64,000 nt of DNA from Burkholderia lata (lineage in GTDB: Bacteria; Pseudomonadota; Gammaproteobacteria; Burkholderiales; Burkholderiaceae): positions 248,001 through 312,000 of the forward strand of contig NZ_CABVQK010000002.1 in the NCBI RefSeq assembly GCF_902499335.1. The letters run 5' to 3'. The translations under genes were made by a program, and so were the position numbers. The notes beneath the pieces were generated by a model that did no database searches, was not told the origin of the DNA, and saw only the letters and a list, made by a program, of their open reading frames with translations. This document shows, piece by piece, positions 1 to 8,503 of the stretch. Position 1 is the first letter of the stretch. The number at the start of each line of letters is the position of its first letter.

Positions 1-14
1 ACCTTGTTCCTGCC

Positions 15-476
15 ATGTCGAAAACCGTATCCCAACCTTCCTCCACCGGCCCGCTGACGATCGGCCAGGTCGCCGAAATGACCGGCCTGTCGACGCATAC
101 GCTGCGGTACTACGAGCAGGCCGGCCTGCTGCGCGCGATTTCGCGCACGGCGGCCGGGCACCGGCTCTATGCGCCGGCCGACCTTGACTGGCTGGCCTTC
201 GTGATGCGCCTGAAGGCGACCGGCATGCCGATCGCGCAGATGCAGGAATTCGCGGCGCTGCGCGCGCAAGGCGAGTCGACCTTCGGTGCGCGGCGCGGCC
301 TGCTCGTCGCACATCACGACGCGGTGCGCGCGCATATCGCGGAGCTGCAGGCGAGCCTCGACGTGATCAGCGACAAGATCGTGAACTATGAGGCACAGGA
401 GCGGGATATGGCACGACGGGCAAGACCTTCTCACTCTCTATCGGAACAGGACGGACACAATGGAACGACTCGTTGA
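15..476 (+). CDS. MerR-family transcriptional regulator
   Basis: A 153-residue MerR-type regulator. The N-terminal winged helix-turn-helix begins near residue 14 (LTIGQVAEMTGLS, then TLRYYEQAGLL), followed by a predicted dimerisation helix to about residue 125. No cysteine cluster typical of metal sensors such as CueR or ZntR is present, so it resembles the subgroup that responds to organic or redox signals. Only 14 bases lie upstream in the window, so the promoter cannot be judged. Its last 17 bases overlap the next gene, which suggests co-expression and translational coupling with the carboxymuconolactone-decarboxylase-like protein. The inducer is unknown. Confidence 0.85.
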   Translation: MSKTVSQPSSTGPLTIGQVAEMTGLSTHTLRYYEQAGLLRAISRTAAGHRLYAPADLDWLAFVMRLKATGMPIAQMQEFAALRAQGESTFGARRGLLVAHHDAVRAHIAELQASLDVISDKIVNYEAQERDMARRARPSHSLSEQDGHNGTTR

Positions 477-894
477 AGACCGCTACACGCGCGGCTGGAA
501 CAAACTGAAGGAAATCGACGGCGAAGTGGGTGAGCGCGTGATCGCGGCCCTCGCGCCGATCGCACCGGATTTCGGGCGGCTCCTGGTCGAGTTCAGCTTC
601 GGCGACATCTACAGCCGGCCGCAGCTCGACCTGAAAGCGCGAGAAATCGCGACGATCGCGGCACTGGCCGCGCTCGGCAACGCGCAGCCGCAGTTGAAGG
701 TGCATATCGAGGCCGCGCTGAACGTCGGCTGCACACGCGACGAGATCGTCGAGGTGTTCATGCAGATGGCCGTGTACGCGGGTATGCCGGCCGCGCTCAA
801 CGCGCTGTTCGCCGCGCACGAAGTGTTCACGCGGCGCGATGAAGCGGCCGGCAACGCGGCAGACGCGAACGAAGCGGCCGGGCAGCCCGCATGA
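460..894 (+). CDS. carboxymuconolactone decarboxylase family protein
   Basis: A 144-residue protein of the CMD/AhpD-like fold. The conserved core (KAREIATIAALAALG, then a helix ending in GCTRDEIVEVFMQ and AAHEVF) resembles gamma-carboxymuconolactone decarboxylase. The CxxC redox pair of AhpD is missing; there is one cysteine, in GCTRDEI. A peroxidase role is therefore unlikely. ATG at 460 is chosen because the protein family begins close to it; an upstream in-frame ATG at 388 would add 24 residues out of keeping with the fold. It overlaps the MerR gene by 17 bp. Substrate unknown; the pairing suggests the MerR protein controls it. Confidence 0.8.
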   Translation: MERLVEDRYTRGWNKLKEIDGEVGERVIAALAPIAPDFGRLLVEFSFGDIYSRPQLDLKAREIATIAALAALGNAQPQLKVHIEAALNVGCTRDEIVEVFMQMAVYAGMPAALNALFAAHEVFTRRDEAAGNAADANEAAGQPA

Positions 895-913
895 CGAAGC
901 GCGCGCCGACGCG

Positions 914-2830
914 TCACGCGCGGTGCGGCGCGACGATCCGGTGCTTCGCGATGCGCCGGTACAGCGTCGCGCGCGAGATGCCGAGCGCCTGCGCGGCCGC
1001 GTCGGGCCGCCAGCGGTGCGCGGTGAGCGCCGCGACGATGCGGCCGCGTTCGTCGTCGGGTAGCGTGCCGAGTACTACGCCGCCGAGCTGCGCGGCGATA
1101 TCGGCCGGCAGGTCATGTCGCGTCACGCGAGCGGCGTCGCACACCGCACACGCATAGCGCAGCACGTTGCGCAATTGCCGCACGTTACCGGGCCACGGGT
1201 ACGCGGCGAGCTGTTCGGCGAGCGTCGCATCGAGCGTCAGCACGTGGCCGGTGGCCTGCGCCTCCTCGGCGAATACGGCGGCGATCACGTCGCGCACGTC
1301 GGCACGCTCGCGCAGCGGCGGCAGTTCGAACGTCGCGCCGCTCAACCGGTAGTAGAGGTCCTCGCGGAACGTGCCATCGGCCACCATGCGTGGGAGATCG
1401 CGGTGCGTCGCACAGATCACGTCGAGATCGACGCGTACGGGCGTATCGCTGCCGAGCGGCACGACCTCGCCATCGGCGAGCACGCGCAACAGGCGCGTCT
1501 GCAGCGCGAGCGGCATGTCGCCGATTTCGTCGAGGAACAGCGTGCCGCCGTCAGCAAGTGCGATCTTGCCGCGCGCGCCGTGCTTGCGTGCGCCGGTGAA
1601 CGCGCCGGCCGCATAGCCGAACAGTTCGCTCTCGATCAGCGCTTCCGGCAGCGCGCCGCAGTTGACCGCGACGAACGGCCGCGCGCGTCGCGCGCCGGCG
1701 TCGTGGATCGCGCGCGCGAACACTTCCTTCCCCGCACCGGTTTCGCCGAGCACGAGAATCGGCAGCCGCTTGCTCGCGACACGCAGTGCGAGTTCGGCCT
1801 GCTGCGCGATATGCGCGTCGTTGCTGTGCAGGAACGGCGTCAACGCGCCGACGTGGCGTTGCGCGGTGCTCGGGCGGCGCGAGGCCGTGGCGGGTTCGCG
1901 ACCGGCGCGCCGTAGCGGCGCACGCAGCCGCGCATAGAGCGGCGCGCCGGTCGCGCGCAGCCGCAGCGCGACGATCGCGTCGAGCCGCGCGGCATCGCGC
2001 AGCGGCATCTCGGTCGCATCGAAGATCTCGTCGATATGGCGCGGTTCGCGCAGCGCCGGCAGCGCGTCGCGCGCCTGCCGGTTCGCGGCGACGATGTTGC
2101 CGCATTCGTCGAACGCGATCAGCCACTCGGGTTGCGCTTCGACGTAGTGACGATTCGGATGCCCGAACAGGATCCAGTGCTGCGCGGTGCTGTGCACGAA
2201 GTAGCCGTCCTCGATCAGCGCCGCGCTCTGCCGCACGAGCTGATAGACGAGACGCTGGCTGTCGCGGCCGTCGGGCGAATGAACGGCCGATGCGTCGAGC
2301 ACGCCGATCAGCTCGCCGCCCGGCGAGAAGATCGGTGCCGCGCTGCAGGTGAGCGTCGTGAACGCCGCACGAAAGTGATCGGTCTTGTGCACGGTGATCG
2401 GCGCGAGATCGGTCAGCACGTTCGCGACACCGCACGTGCCTTCCTCGCTTTCCGACCAGCACGAACCGATGTGCAGCCCCGCATGGCGGAAGTCGTTGCG
2501 ACGCTCGCGGTCGATCCGGTAGTCGATCGTCACGCCGTGCGCGTCGGTCAGCATCACGCAGTAATCGGCGACGCGGATCATGTCGTGCAGCCGCGTCAGG
2601 CACTGGCCCGACGCGCGCAGGAAGGCCTCCTCCTTGTCGCGTACTTCGCGCAGCTCGGCTGCGGTCAGCACGCGCGGGCCGATCGACGAAGCGGGGTCGA
2701 GACAGTAGCGCTCCAGGGAACGTTGCCACGACGACACGAGGCGCGTGGAGTCGGCCGGCGCGGGCAGGCGTCCTGCGAGCGCGCCGAGCACACGGTCGGC
2801 GTGCTGGGCCTGGGGGACGGCATAGGGCAT
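914..2830 (-). CDS. acoR: sigma-54-dependent activator of acetoin catabolism AcoR
   Basis: A 638-residue bacterial enhancer-binding protein. The N-terminal half (about 60-230) is a GAF-like sensor, with a PAS-like stretch near 235-300. The AAA+ domain has Walker A GETGAGKE at 362-369, the sigma-54 contact loop GAFTGA at 409-414 and Walker [10 protein letters not shown] at 431-439. A Fis-type helix-turn-helix ([16 protein letters not shown]) ends the protein. Start at 2830 is preferred over an upstream in-frame ATG at 2878 because GGAG lies just before it. It is divergent from the acetoin operon, whose spacer carries a consensus sigma-54 promoter. It should activate that operon when acetoin or a metabolite is sensed. 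Confidence 0.93.
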   Translation of the reverse strand: MPYAVPQAQHADRVLGALAGRLPAPADSTRLVSSWQRSLERYCLDPASSIGPRVLTAAELREVRDKEEAFLRASGQCLTRLHDMIRVADYCVMLTDAHGVTIDYRIDRERRNDFRHAGLHIGSCWSESEEGTCGVANVLTDLAPITVHKTDHFRAAFTTLTCSAAPIFSPGGELIGVLDASAVHSPDGRDSQRLVYQLVRQSAALIEDGYFVHSTAQHWILFGHPNRHYVEAQPEWLIAFDECGNIVAANRQARDALPALREPRHIDEIFDATEMPLRDAARLDAIVALRLRATGAPLYARLRAPLRRAGREPATASRRPSTAQRHVGALTPFLHSNDAHIAQQAELALRVASKRLPILVLGETGAGKEVFARAIHDAGARRARPFVAVNCGALPEALIESELFGYAAGAFTGARKHGARGKIALADGGTLFLDEIGDMPLALQTRLLRVLADGEVVPLGSDTPVRVDLDVICATHRDLPRMVADGTFREDLYYRLSGATFELPPLRERADVRDVIAAVFAEEAQATGHVLTLDATLAEQLAAYPWPGNVRQLRNVLRYACAVCDAARVTRHDLPADIAAQLGGVVLGTLPDDERGRIVAALTAHRWRPDAAAQALGISRATLYRRIAKHRIVAPHRA

Positions 2831-2921
2831 GGTCGGCTCCGGTTCCGTACGGCGGGGAATGCGATGTTCTTGTAGCACATCCCGTTCGACGGATCACATT
2901 GCATCGCAGCACGCAGCGGGC

Positions 2922-2939
2922 GTGAGACGTTCGTCTCAC
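2922..2939. promoter_or_regulatory. perfect palindrome, candidate AcoR enhancer site
   Basis: GTGAGACG-TT-CGTCTCAC is a perfect 8-bp inverted repeat around a 2-base centre. It lies in the acoR-acoX spacer, about 280 bp upstream of the sigma-54 promoter and about 90 bp upstream of the acoR start. That is a usual position for an upstream activating sequence of an enhancer-binding protein. AcoR binding is inferred from position and repetition only. Confidence 0.6.
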
Positions 2940-2952
2940 CGGTATCGCGGGC

Positions 2953-2972
2953 CGTCTCGTGACGTTGAGACG
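2953..2972. promoter_or_regulatory. second inverted repeat of the same motif, candidate AcoR site
   Basis: CGTCTC-N8-GAGACG, an inverted repeat of the same hexamer as the 2922-2939 palindrome, with centres about 32 bp apart (roughly three helical turns). A further half-site GTGAGACG occurs at 3103-3110. The repetition favours cooperative binding of one regulator. Confidence 0.45.
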
Positions 2973-3217
2973 CGTTCATGGGCAACCTGCGGAGACCGTC
3001 CGGCATGACGCGGCATGCGCGGCGCCGCGATACCGCGGGGTTTGCGGGCGGAGCGGCACGCTTGCGCCGGCGTCCCGAGGGCCATTTCGTCGCATCGGCG
3101 ATGTGAGACGCACGGGCCGAATTGCCGTGCGCTCCGTCCTTCCAGTCGCGAATCGGGGGCACCTGCATACCCGCCGCGTCAGCATTCACAAGGGTTTCAC
3201 GTTCATCGCACGCACGA

Positions 3218-3233
3218 TGGCACGCCGCTTGCA
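3218..3233 (+). promoter_or_regulatory. sigma-54 (-24/-12) promoter of the acetoin operon
   Basis: TGGCACG-CCGC-TTGCA matches the sigma-54 consensus TGGCACG-N4-TTGC(A/T) at every defined position, with the invariant GG and GC elements at correct spacing. It faces acoX, whose GTG start is about 134 bases downstream, and it lies next to the gene for a GAFTGA-containing activator. This is strong sequence evidence that the acetoin genes are RpoN-dependent. Confidence 0.9.
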
Positions 3234-3366
3234 GAGATCACGGGCAAGTCGGCGCGGTCGCGTCGACGACGACGATCCGCCGCCCGGAGATGGCAGCGGA
3301 CGAGACAGGCAGGGCCGTGGCGCACGTCGATGCGCCCGGGCCGGCCAACTGGATGGAGACGAACCC

Positions 3367-4425
3367 GTGACGACGCCCGTTACCGTCGGCGTGATCGCGA
3401 ACCCCGCATCGGGGCGCGACATCCGCCGCCTCACGACGCATGCCTCCGTATCTCCGACGGCGGAGAAGGCGAACATGATCGTGCGCCTGCTGGCCGGCCT
3501 CGGCGCGATGGGCGTCGAGCGCGTGCTGACGCTGCGCGACCGGACGGGCATCGCGACGCTGCTGCTGCGCGCGATCGACACGCATCGTGCGGTCGCGCCG
3601 CACGAGCGCTGGCCCGAGGTCGAATTCGCCGACCTGCCGATCACCGACACCGTCGCCGACACACAGGCCGGCGCGGCGTACCTGCACCGGATGGAAGTCG
3701 CGCTGATCGTCGTGCTCGGCGGCGACGGCACCCATCGCGCCGTGGCCGCGCACTGTGGCGCGACGCCGCTCGTCGCGCTGTCCACCGGTACCAACAACGC
3801 GTTTCCCGAACATCGCGAAGCAACGGTCGCCGGCGTCGCGGCAGGGCTTGCCGCGACCGGCGCGGTGCCGGCCGAAGTCGCGTTCACGCGCAACAAGCGG
3901 CTCGTCGTGCGCTGCGTGGCGGGCGCGCAGCCGGGGCGCGAGGAGATCGCGCTCGTCGACGTGTGCGCCGCGCGGCAGCGCTTCATCGGCGCCCGCGCGA
4001 TCTCGGGGTCCGACGACATCGATTCGCTCTACCTGACGTTTGCGGAACCGGACGGAATCGGCCTGTCCGCGCTCGGCGGCGCGTGGGCGCCGCTCGAACG
4101 CAGCGCGCCGCACGGGCTCGCGATGCGTTTCGCGGGCGAAGGCAAGACGGCCGGCACGCCGCTCGTCGCACCGATCGCGCCGGGCCGCGTCGATCGTGTC
4201 GTGATGCGCAGTTGCGAGCGGCTCGAGCCGGGCGCGTGGCAGGCGATTCCGTTCGAGCGCGGCACGCTTGCGTTCGACGGCGAGCGCGAGATCGAGGTCG
4301 CGCGCGGCGATCGCTACGAGATTTCGCTCGACTGGCGCGGGCCGCTGACGGTCGACGTCGGGCGCACGCTGCGCTACGCGTCGTCACGGCAGCTGCTGCG
4401 CGACGCCGGCGAGTGGCGCTATTGA
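3367..4425 (+). CDS. acoX: AcoX, ATP-NAD kinase-like acetoin catabolism protein
   Basis: A 352-residue protein of the NAD-kinase/AcoX superfamily. Seen are the nucleotide-kinase hallmark GGDGT at 118-122 and STGTNNAFP at about 139-147. The GTG start at 3367 is chosen because GGAGA lies about 8 bases upstream and the family begins with the VGVIANPASG strand. AcoX is regularly the first gene of acetoin operons but is not a subunit of the dehydrogenase complex, and its reaction is not established. It is the promoter-proximal gene of a seven-gene run on the same strand. Confidence 0.9.
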   Translation: MTTPVTVGVIANPASGRDIRRLTTHASVSPTAEKANMIVRLLAGLGAMGVERVLTLRDRTGIATLLLRAIDTHRAVAPHERWPEVEFADLPITDTVADTQAGAAYLHRMEVALIVVLGGDGTHRAVAAHCGATPLVALSTGTNNAFPEHREATVAGVAAGLAATGAVPAEVAFTRNKRLVVRCVAGAQPGREEIALVDVCAARQRFIGARAISGSDDIDSLYLTFAEPDGIGLSALGGAWAPLERSAPHGLAMRFAGEGKTAGTPLVAPIAPGRVDRVVMRSCERLEPGAWQAIPFERGTLAFDGEREIEVARGDRYEISLDWRGPLTVDVGRTLRYASSRQLLRDAGEWRY

Positions 4426-4484
4426 GACGCCGTTTTACCGAGTGACATTTCGACATCCATAACGATCGACAAGGAGACATCGCC

Positions 4485-5261
4485 ATGACAACCCCACTCG
4501 AAGGACAGGTCGCCATCGTCACGGGCGGCGCGCGCGGCATCGGCCGCGGCATTGCACTGACGCTCGCCGGCGCGGGCGCCGACATTCTGCTCGCCGACCT
4601 GCTCGACGACGCACTCGATGCCACCGCGCGAGAAGTACGCGCACTCGGCCGCCGGGCGGCGGTCGCGAAGGTCGACGTCACGCAGGCCGCGCAGGTCGAC
4701 GCGATGGTCGCGCAGGCGCTTGCCGAACTCGGCCGGCTCGACATCCTCGTGAACTGCGCGGGCGTGATCAGCATTCATCCGGTCGGCGAGCTGACCGAGC
4801 GCGACTGGGATTTCGTGATGGACGTGAACGCGAAGGGCACGTTCCTCGGCTGTCGCGCGGCGCTCGCGCCGCTGAAGGCGCAGGGCCGCGGCCGGATCAT
4901 CAACGTCGCGTCGATCGCGGGCAAGGAGGGCTTTCCGAATCTCGCGCATTACAGCGCGTCGAAATTCGCGGTTGTCGGCTTCACGAATGCGCTTGCGAAG
5001 GAGGTCGCGCGCGACGGCGTGACCGTCAACGCGATCTGCCCCGGCATCGTGCGTACCTACATGTGGGACCGGCTGTCCGACGAATGGAAGACCGACGGCG
5101 AATCGGTCGAGGAGTCGTGGCAGCGGCACCAGTTGACGCTGATTCCGCAGGGCCGCGCGCAGACGCCGGAAGACATGGGCCGGCTCGCGCTGTTCTTCGC
5201 GACGATGGACAACGTGACGGGCCAGGCCGTGAACGTCGACGGCGGCTTCACGTTCCACTGA
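4485..5261 (+). CDS. SDR-family NAD(P)-dependent dehydrogenase in the acetoin operon
   Basis: A 258-residue classical short-chain dehydrogenase. The Rossmann motif TGGARGIG is at 13-20, NCAG at 90-93, and the catalytic triad is Ser143, Tyr156 and Lys160 (YSASK). The gene sits between acoX and acoA with AAGGAGA before its ATG. The likely role is interconversion of diacetyl or 2,3-butanediol with acetoin, feeding the dehydrogenase complex. That is inferred from context; the fold alone is also used by 3-oxoacyl-ACP reductases. Confidence 0.87.
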   Translation: MTTPLEGQVAIVTGGARGIGRGIALTLAGAGADILLADLLDDALDATAREVRALGRRAAVAKVDVTQAAQVDAMVAQALAELGRLDILVNCAGVISIHPVGELTERDWDFVMDVNAKGTFLGCRAALAPLKAQGRGRIINVASIAGKEGFPNLAHYSASKFAVVGFTNALAKEVARDGVTVNAICPGIVRTYMWDRLSDEWKTDGESVEESWQRHQLTLIPQGRAQTPEDMGRLALFFATMDNVTGQAVNVDGGFTFH

Positions 5262-5338
5262 CGGCCGCGGGCCGTGCAATCCGTCGCCGCGTCTCGGACG
5301 CGGCGGCATTCGCAGTCAGACCTACCCAGGAGACACAC

Positions 5339-6322
5339 ATGACCGTTTCGACCCAGCTCAGCAGGGACAAGCTGCTGGACGCCTACCGGCTGATGCGCAC
5401 GATCCGCGAATTCGAGGAGCGTCTGCACGTCGAATTCGCGACCGGCGAGATCCCCGGTTTCGTTCACCTGTACGCGGGCGAGGAGGCGTCCGCGGTTGGC
5501 ACGATCCTGCACCTCGGCCTCGACGACTACGTCGCGACCACGCACCGCGGCCATGGCCATTGCATCGCGAAGGGCGTCGACGTGCACGGGATGATGGCCG
5601 AGATCTACGGCAAGAAGACGGGCGTCTGCCACGGCAAGGGCGGCTCGATGCACATCGCCGACCTGGCGATGGGCATGCTCGGCGCCAACGGGATCGTCGG
5701 CGCGGGCGGGCCGCTCGTCTGCGGCGCGGCGCTCGCGGCGAAGCACCGGAAGACGGGCGGCGTCGGCGTGTGCTTCTTCGGCGACGGCGCATCGAACCAG
5801 GGTGTGATCTTCGAATCGATGAACCTCGCGTCGGTATGGCGGCTGCCCGCGATCTTCGTCGCCGAAAACAACGGCTACGCGGAAGCGACGTCGTCGAGCT
5901 GGTCGGTCGCGACCGACAACATCGCCGATCGTGCGAACGGGTTCGGGATGCCGGGCGTGATCGTCGACGGCTTCGACTTCTTCGCGGTGCACGAAGCGCT
6001 CGGCGAGGCCGTCGAGCGCGCGCGCAACGGCGGCGGCCCGACGCTCGTCGAGGTGAAGTTCACGCGCTATTTCGGCCACTTCGAAGGCGATGCGCAAACC
6101 TATCGCGCACCCGGCGAGGTGCAGAAGCTGCGCGACGAGAAGGACTGCCTGAAGCATTTCGAAACGCGCGTCGTGCGGGCCGAGGCGCTGACGACCGCCG
6201 ATCTGCGCGCGGTCGATGCACAGGTCAAATCGCTGATCGACGATGCGGTTGCGCAGGCCAAGGCCGCGCCGGTACCTGATGCGGCCGATCTGCTGACCGA
6301 CGTCTACGTGTCGTATCCGTGA
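5339..6322 (+). CDS. acoA: acetoin dehydrogenase E1 component, alpha subunit
   Basis: A 327-residue thiamine-diphosphate-dependent E1 alpha subunit. The ThDP/Mg motif starts with GDG at 148-150 and closes with ENN at about 176-178; THRGHGH lies near residue 68. With AcoB it should cleave acetoin to acetaldehyde and a hydroxyethyl-ThDP intermediate whose two carbons go to lipoate. The ATG at 5339 follows AGGAGA directly. Length and motif order match AcoA rather than the longer pyruvate or branched-chain E1 alpha proteins, and the neighbours acoX and acoB/C support the assignment. Confidence 0.93.
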   Translation: MTVSTQLSRDKLLDAYRLMRTIREFEERLHVEFATGEIPGFVHLYAGEEASAVGTILHLGLDDYVATTHRGHGHCIAKGVDVHGMMAEIYGKKTGVCHGKGGSMHIADLAMGMLGANGIVGAGGPLVCGAALAAKHRKTGGVGVCFFGDGASNQGVIFESMNLASVWRLPAIFVAENNGYAEATSSSWSVATDNIADRANGFGMPGVIVDGFDFFAVHEALGEAVERARNGGGPTLVEVKFTRYFGHFEGDAQTYRAPGEVQKLRDEKDCLKHFETRVVRAEALTTADLRAVDAQVKSLIDDAVAQAKAAPVPDAADLLTDVYVSYP

Positions 6323-6376
6323 GCGCGGCCTGATACCGCAGCCGGCACGGCGAACCGAACATTCCAGGAGACAGAC

Positions 6377-7381
6377 ATGGCAAGGAAGATCACTTATTCG
6401 CAGGCGATCAACGAGGCGCTCGCGCAGGAAATGGCGCGCGACGACAGCGTGATCGTGATGGGCGAGGACAACGCGGGCGGCGCGGGCGCGCCGGGCGAGG
6501 ACGACGCATGGGGCGGCGTGCTCGGCGTGACGAAGGGGCTGTTCCACAAGTTTCCGGGCCGCGTGCTCGATACGCCGCTGTCGGAGGGCGGCTACATCGG
6601 CGCGGCGGTTGGCGCTGCCGCGTGCGGGATGCGGCCTGTCGCGGAACTGATGTTCATCGATTTCATGGGCGTGTGCTTCGACCAGATCTTCAACCAGGCC
6701 GCCAAGTTCCGCTACATGTTCGGCGGCAAGGCCGTGACGCCGGTCGTGATCCGCGCGATGTACGGCGCCGGCTTGCGCGCAGCCGCGCAGCATTCGCAGA
6801 TGCTCACGTCGCTGTTCACGCACATTCCGGGGCTGAAGGTCGTGTGCCCGTCGACGCCGTACGACGCGAAGGGGCTGCTGATCCAGGCGATCCGCGACAA
6901 CGATCCCGTGATCTTTCTCGAACACAAGCTGCTCTATACCCGCGAAGGCGATGTGCCGGAGGAATCCTATGCGATCCCGTTCGGCGAAGCGAACGTGATG
7001 CGCGAAGGCCACGACGTGACGATCGTCACGTACGGCCGGATGGTGCACCTCGCGATGGACGCGGCCGCGAAGCTCGCGAAGGACGGCATCCAGGTCGACG
7101 TGATCGACCTGCGCACGACGTCGCCGCTCGACGAGGAAACGATCCTCGAAAGCGCGGAGCGCACCGGGCGCGTGGTGGTCGTCGACGAAGCGAACCCGCG
7201 CTGCTCGATCGCGACCGACATCGCCGCGCTCGTCGCGCAGCGCGCGTTCCATGCGCTGAAGGCGCCGATCGAGCTCGTGACCGCACCGCATACGCCCACG
7301 CCGTTCGCGAGCGTGCTGGAAGACCTGTATATCCCGTCCGCCGATGCGATTGCGAAGGCGGTCCTGAAGACGAGGAGCTGA
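6377..7381 (+). CDS. acoB: acetoin dehydrogenase E1 component, beta subunit
   Basis: A 334-residue transketolase-like E1 beta subunit. The N-terminal GEDN segment (about residues 29-32) corresponds to the conserved glutamate that activates ThDP. The Pyr domain is followed by the C-terminal transketolase domain with VIDLRTTSPLD. It forms the heterotetrameric E1 with AcoA. The ATG at 6377 follows CAGGAGA. Only 54 bases separate it from acoA and 4 from acoC, consistent with one operon. Confidence 0.93.
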   Translation: MARKITYSQAINEALAQEMARDDSVIVMGEDNAGGAGAPGEDDAWGGVLGVTKGLFHKFPGRVLDTPLSEGGYIGAAVGAAACGMRPVAELMFIDFMGVCFDQIFNQAAKFRYMFGGKAVTPVVIRAMYGAGLRAAAQHSQMLTSLFTHIPGLKVVCPSTPYDAKGLLIQAIRDNDPVIFLEHKLLYTREGDVPEESYAIPFGEANVMREGHDVTIVTYGRMVHLAMDAAAKLAKDGIQVDVIDLRTTSPLDEETILESAERTGRVVVVDEANPRCSIATDIAALVAQRAFHALKAPIELVTAPHTPTPFASVLEDLYIPSADAIAKAVLKTRS

Positions 7382-7385
7382 CACG

Positions 7386-8501
7386 ATGTCGATTCACATG
7401 ATCACGATGCCCAAGTGGGGGCTGTCGATGGAGCAGGGGCAGGTCAACGGCTGGCTGAAGGCGCTCGGTGAACGCGTGACGAAGGGCGACGAAGTGCTCG
7501 ACGTCGAGACCGACAAGATCTCGTCGGGCGTCGAATGCGCGTTTGACGGCACGCTGCGCCGGCAGGTCGCGCAGGAAGGCGAGACGCTGCCGGTCGGCGC
7601 GCTGCTCGGCGTCGTCGCGGCCGCCGACGCGAGCGATGCCGACATCGATGCGGCGATCGCCGAGTTCCAGCGCGATTTCGTGCCGAGCGCGGCCGCCGAC
7701 GAAGCCGCGGGCCCGCAGCCCGAAAAAGCGCAGATCGGCGGCCGGACGGTGCGCTTCCTGAAGCTCGGCGAAGGCAACGGCACGCCCGCCGTGCTGATCC
7801 ACGGCTTCGGCGGCGACCTCAACAACTGGCTGTTCAATCACGCGGATCTCGCCGCGCACCGGCCGGTGTGGGCGCTCGACCTGCCCGGTCATGGCGAGTC
7901 GGGCAAGGCGGTCGAGACGGGCAGCCTCGACGAACTGGCCGACGCGGTGCTCGCGCTGCTCGATGCGCAGGGCATCGACCAGGCCCACCTGATCGGCCAT
8001 TCGATGGGCGGCGCGGTCGCGATGGCGGCGGCCGAGCGCGCGCCGCAACGCGTCGCGTCGCTGACGCTGATCGCGAGCGCGGGGCTCGGCACCGACATCA
8101 ACCGCGCCTACATCGACGGTTTCGTCGCCGGCAACAGCCGCAACACGCTGAAGCCGCACCTCGGCGCGCTCTTTGCGGACAACGCGCTGGTCACGCGGCA
8201 GCTCGTCGAGGATCTCGTCAAGTACAAGCGGCTCGAAGGGGTGCAGGGCGCACTCGAGAAGATCGCGAATGCCGCGTTCGACGGCGCCGCACAGCGGCGC
8301 GTGTTCCGCGACCGGCTCGCGACGCTTGCGCCGCGCACGCTCGTGATCTGGGGCGAGCACGACCAGGTGATCCCGGCGCGGCACGCGCAGGGTTTGCCTG
8401 AAGGCGTGCGTGCCGAGGTGATCGCCGGCAGCGGGCACATGGTGCAGATGGAGGCGGCTGCCGACGTGAACCGCCTGATCGTCGCGTTTCTCGGAGGCTG
8501 A
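7386..8501 (+). CDS. acoC: acetoin dehydrogenase E2-like component: lipoyl domain fused to alpha/beta hydrolase
   Basis: A 371-residue two-domain protein. Residues 1-80 are a biotinyl/lipoyl domain with the lipoylated lysine predicted at Lys44 (ETDKISS). Residues about 120-370 are an alpha/beta hydrolase with nucleophile Ser206 (GHSMGG), Asp326 (WGEHD) and His351 (GSGHM). The peripheral-subunit-binding domain and HxxxDG active site of ordinary E2 acyltransferases are absent. This architecture is known for AcoC of Pseudomonas and Ralstonia types. It takes the acetyl group from E1 and passes it to CoA. It begins 4 bases after acoB. Confidence 0.92.
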   Translation: MSIHMITMPKWGLSMEQGQVNGWLKALGERVTKGDEVLDVETDKISSGVECAFDGTLRRQVAQEGETLPVGALLGVVAAADASDADIDAAIAEFQRDFVPSAAADEAAGPQPEKAQIGGRTVRFLKLGEGNGTPAVLIHGFGGDLNNWLFNHADLAAHRPVWALDLPGHGESGKAVETGSLDELADAVLALLDAQGIDQAHLIGHSMGGAVAMAAAERAPQRVASLTLIASAGLGTDINRAYIDGFVAGNSRNTLKPHLGALFADNALVTRQLVEDLVKYKRLEGVQGALEKIANAAFDGAAQRRVFRDRLATLAPRTLVIWGEHDQVIPARHAQGLPEGVRAEVIAGSGHMVQMEAAADVNRLIVAFLGG

Positions 8502-8503
8502 CG

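Larger units (their letters stand above)
2831..3366. other. acoR-acoX divergent intergenic region
   Basis: A 536-bp spacer that holds the regulatory sites listed separately: two inverted repeats, a half-site at 3103-3110 and the sigma-54 promoter. An open frame runs through it on the plus strand into acoX, but it has no ribosome site or family match. It also crosses the promoter, so the spacer is treated as non-coding with a long acoX leader of roughly 120 bases. Confidence 0.7.

Noticed and set aside
5057..7384. 775-codon open frame on the minus strand opposite acoA/acoB
   Set aside because: G+C-rich third positions keep antisense frames open. The translation is His/Arg/Asp-rich with no domain, and the plus strand encodes clear E1 subunits.
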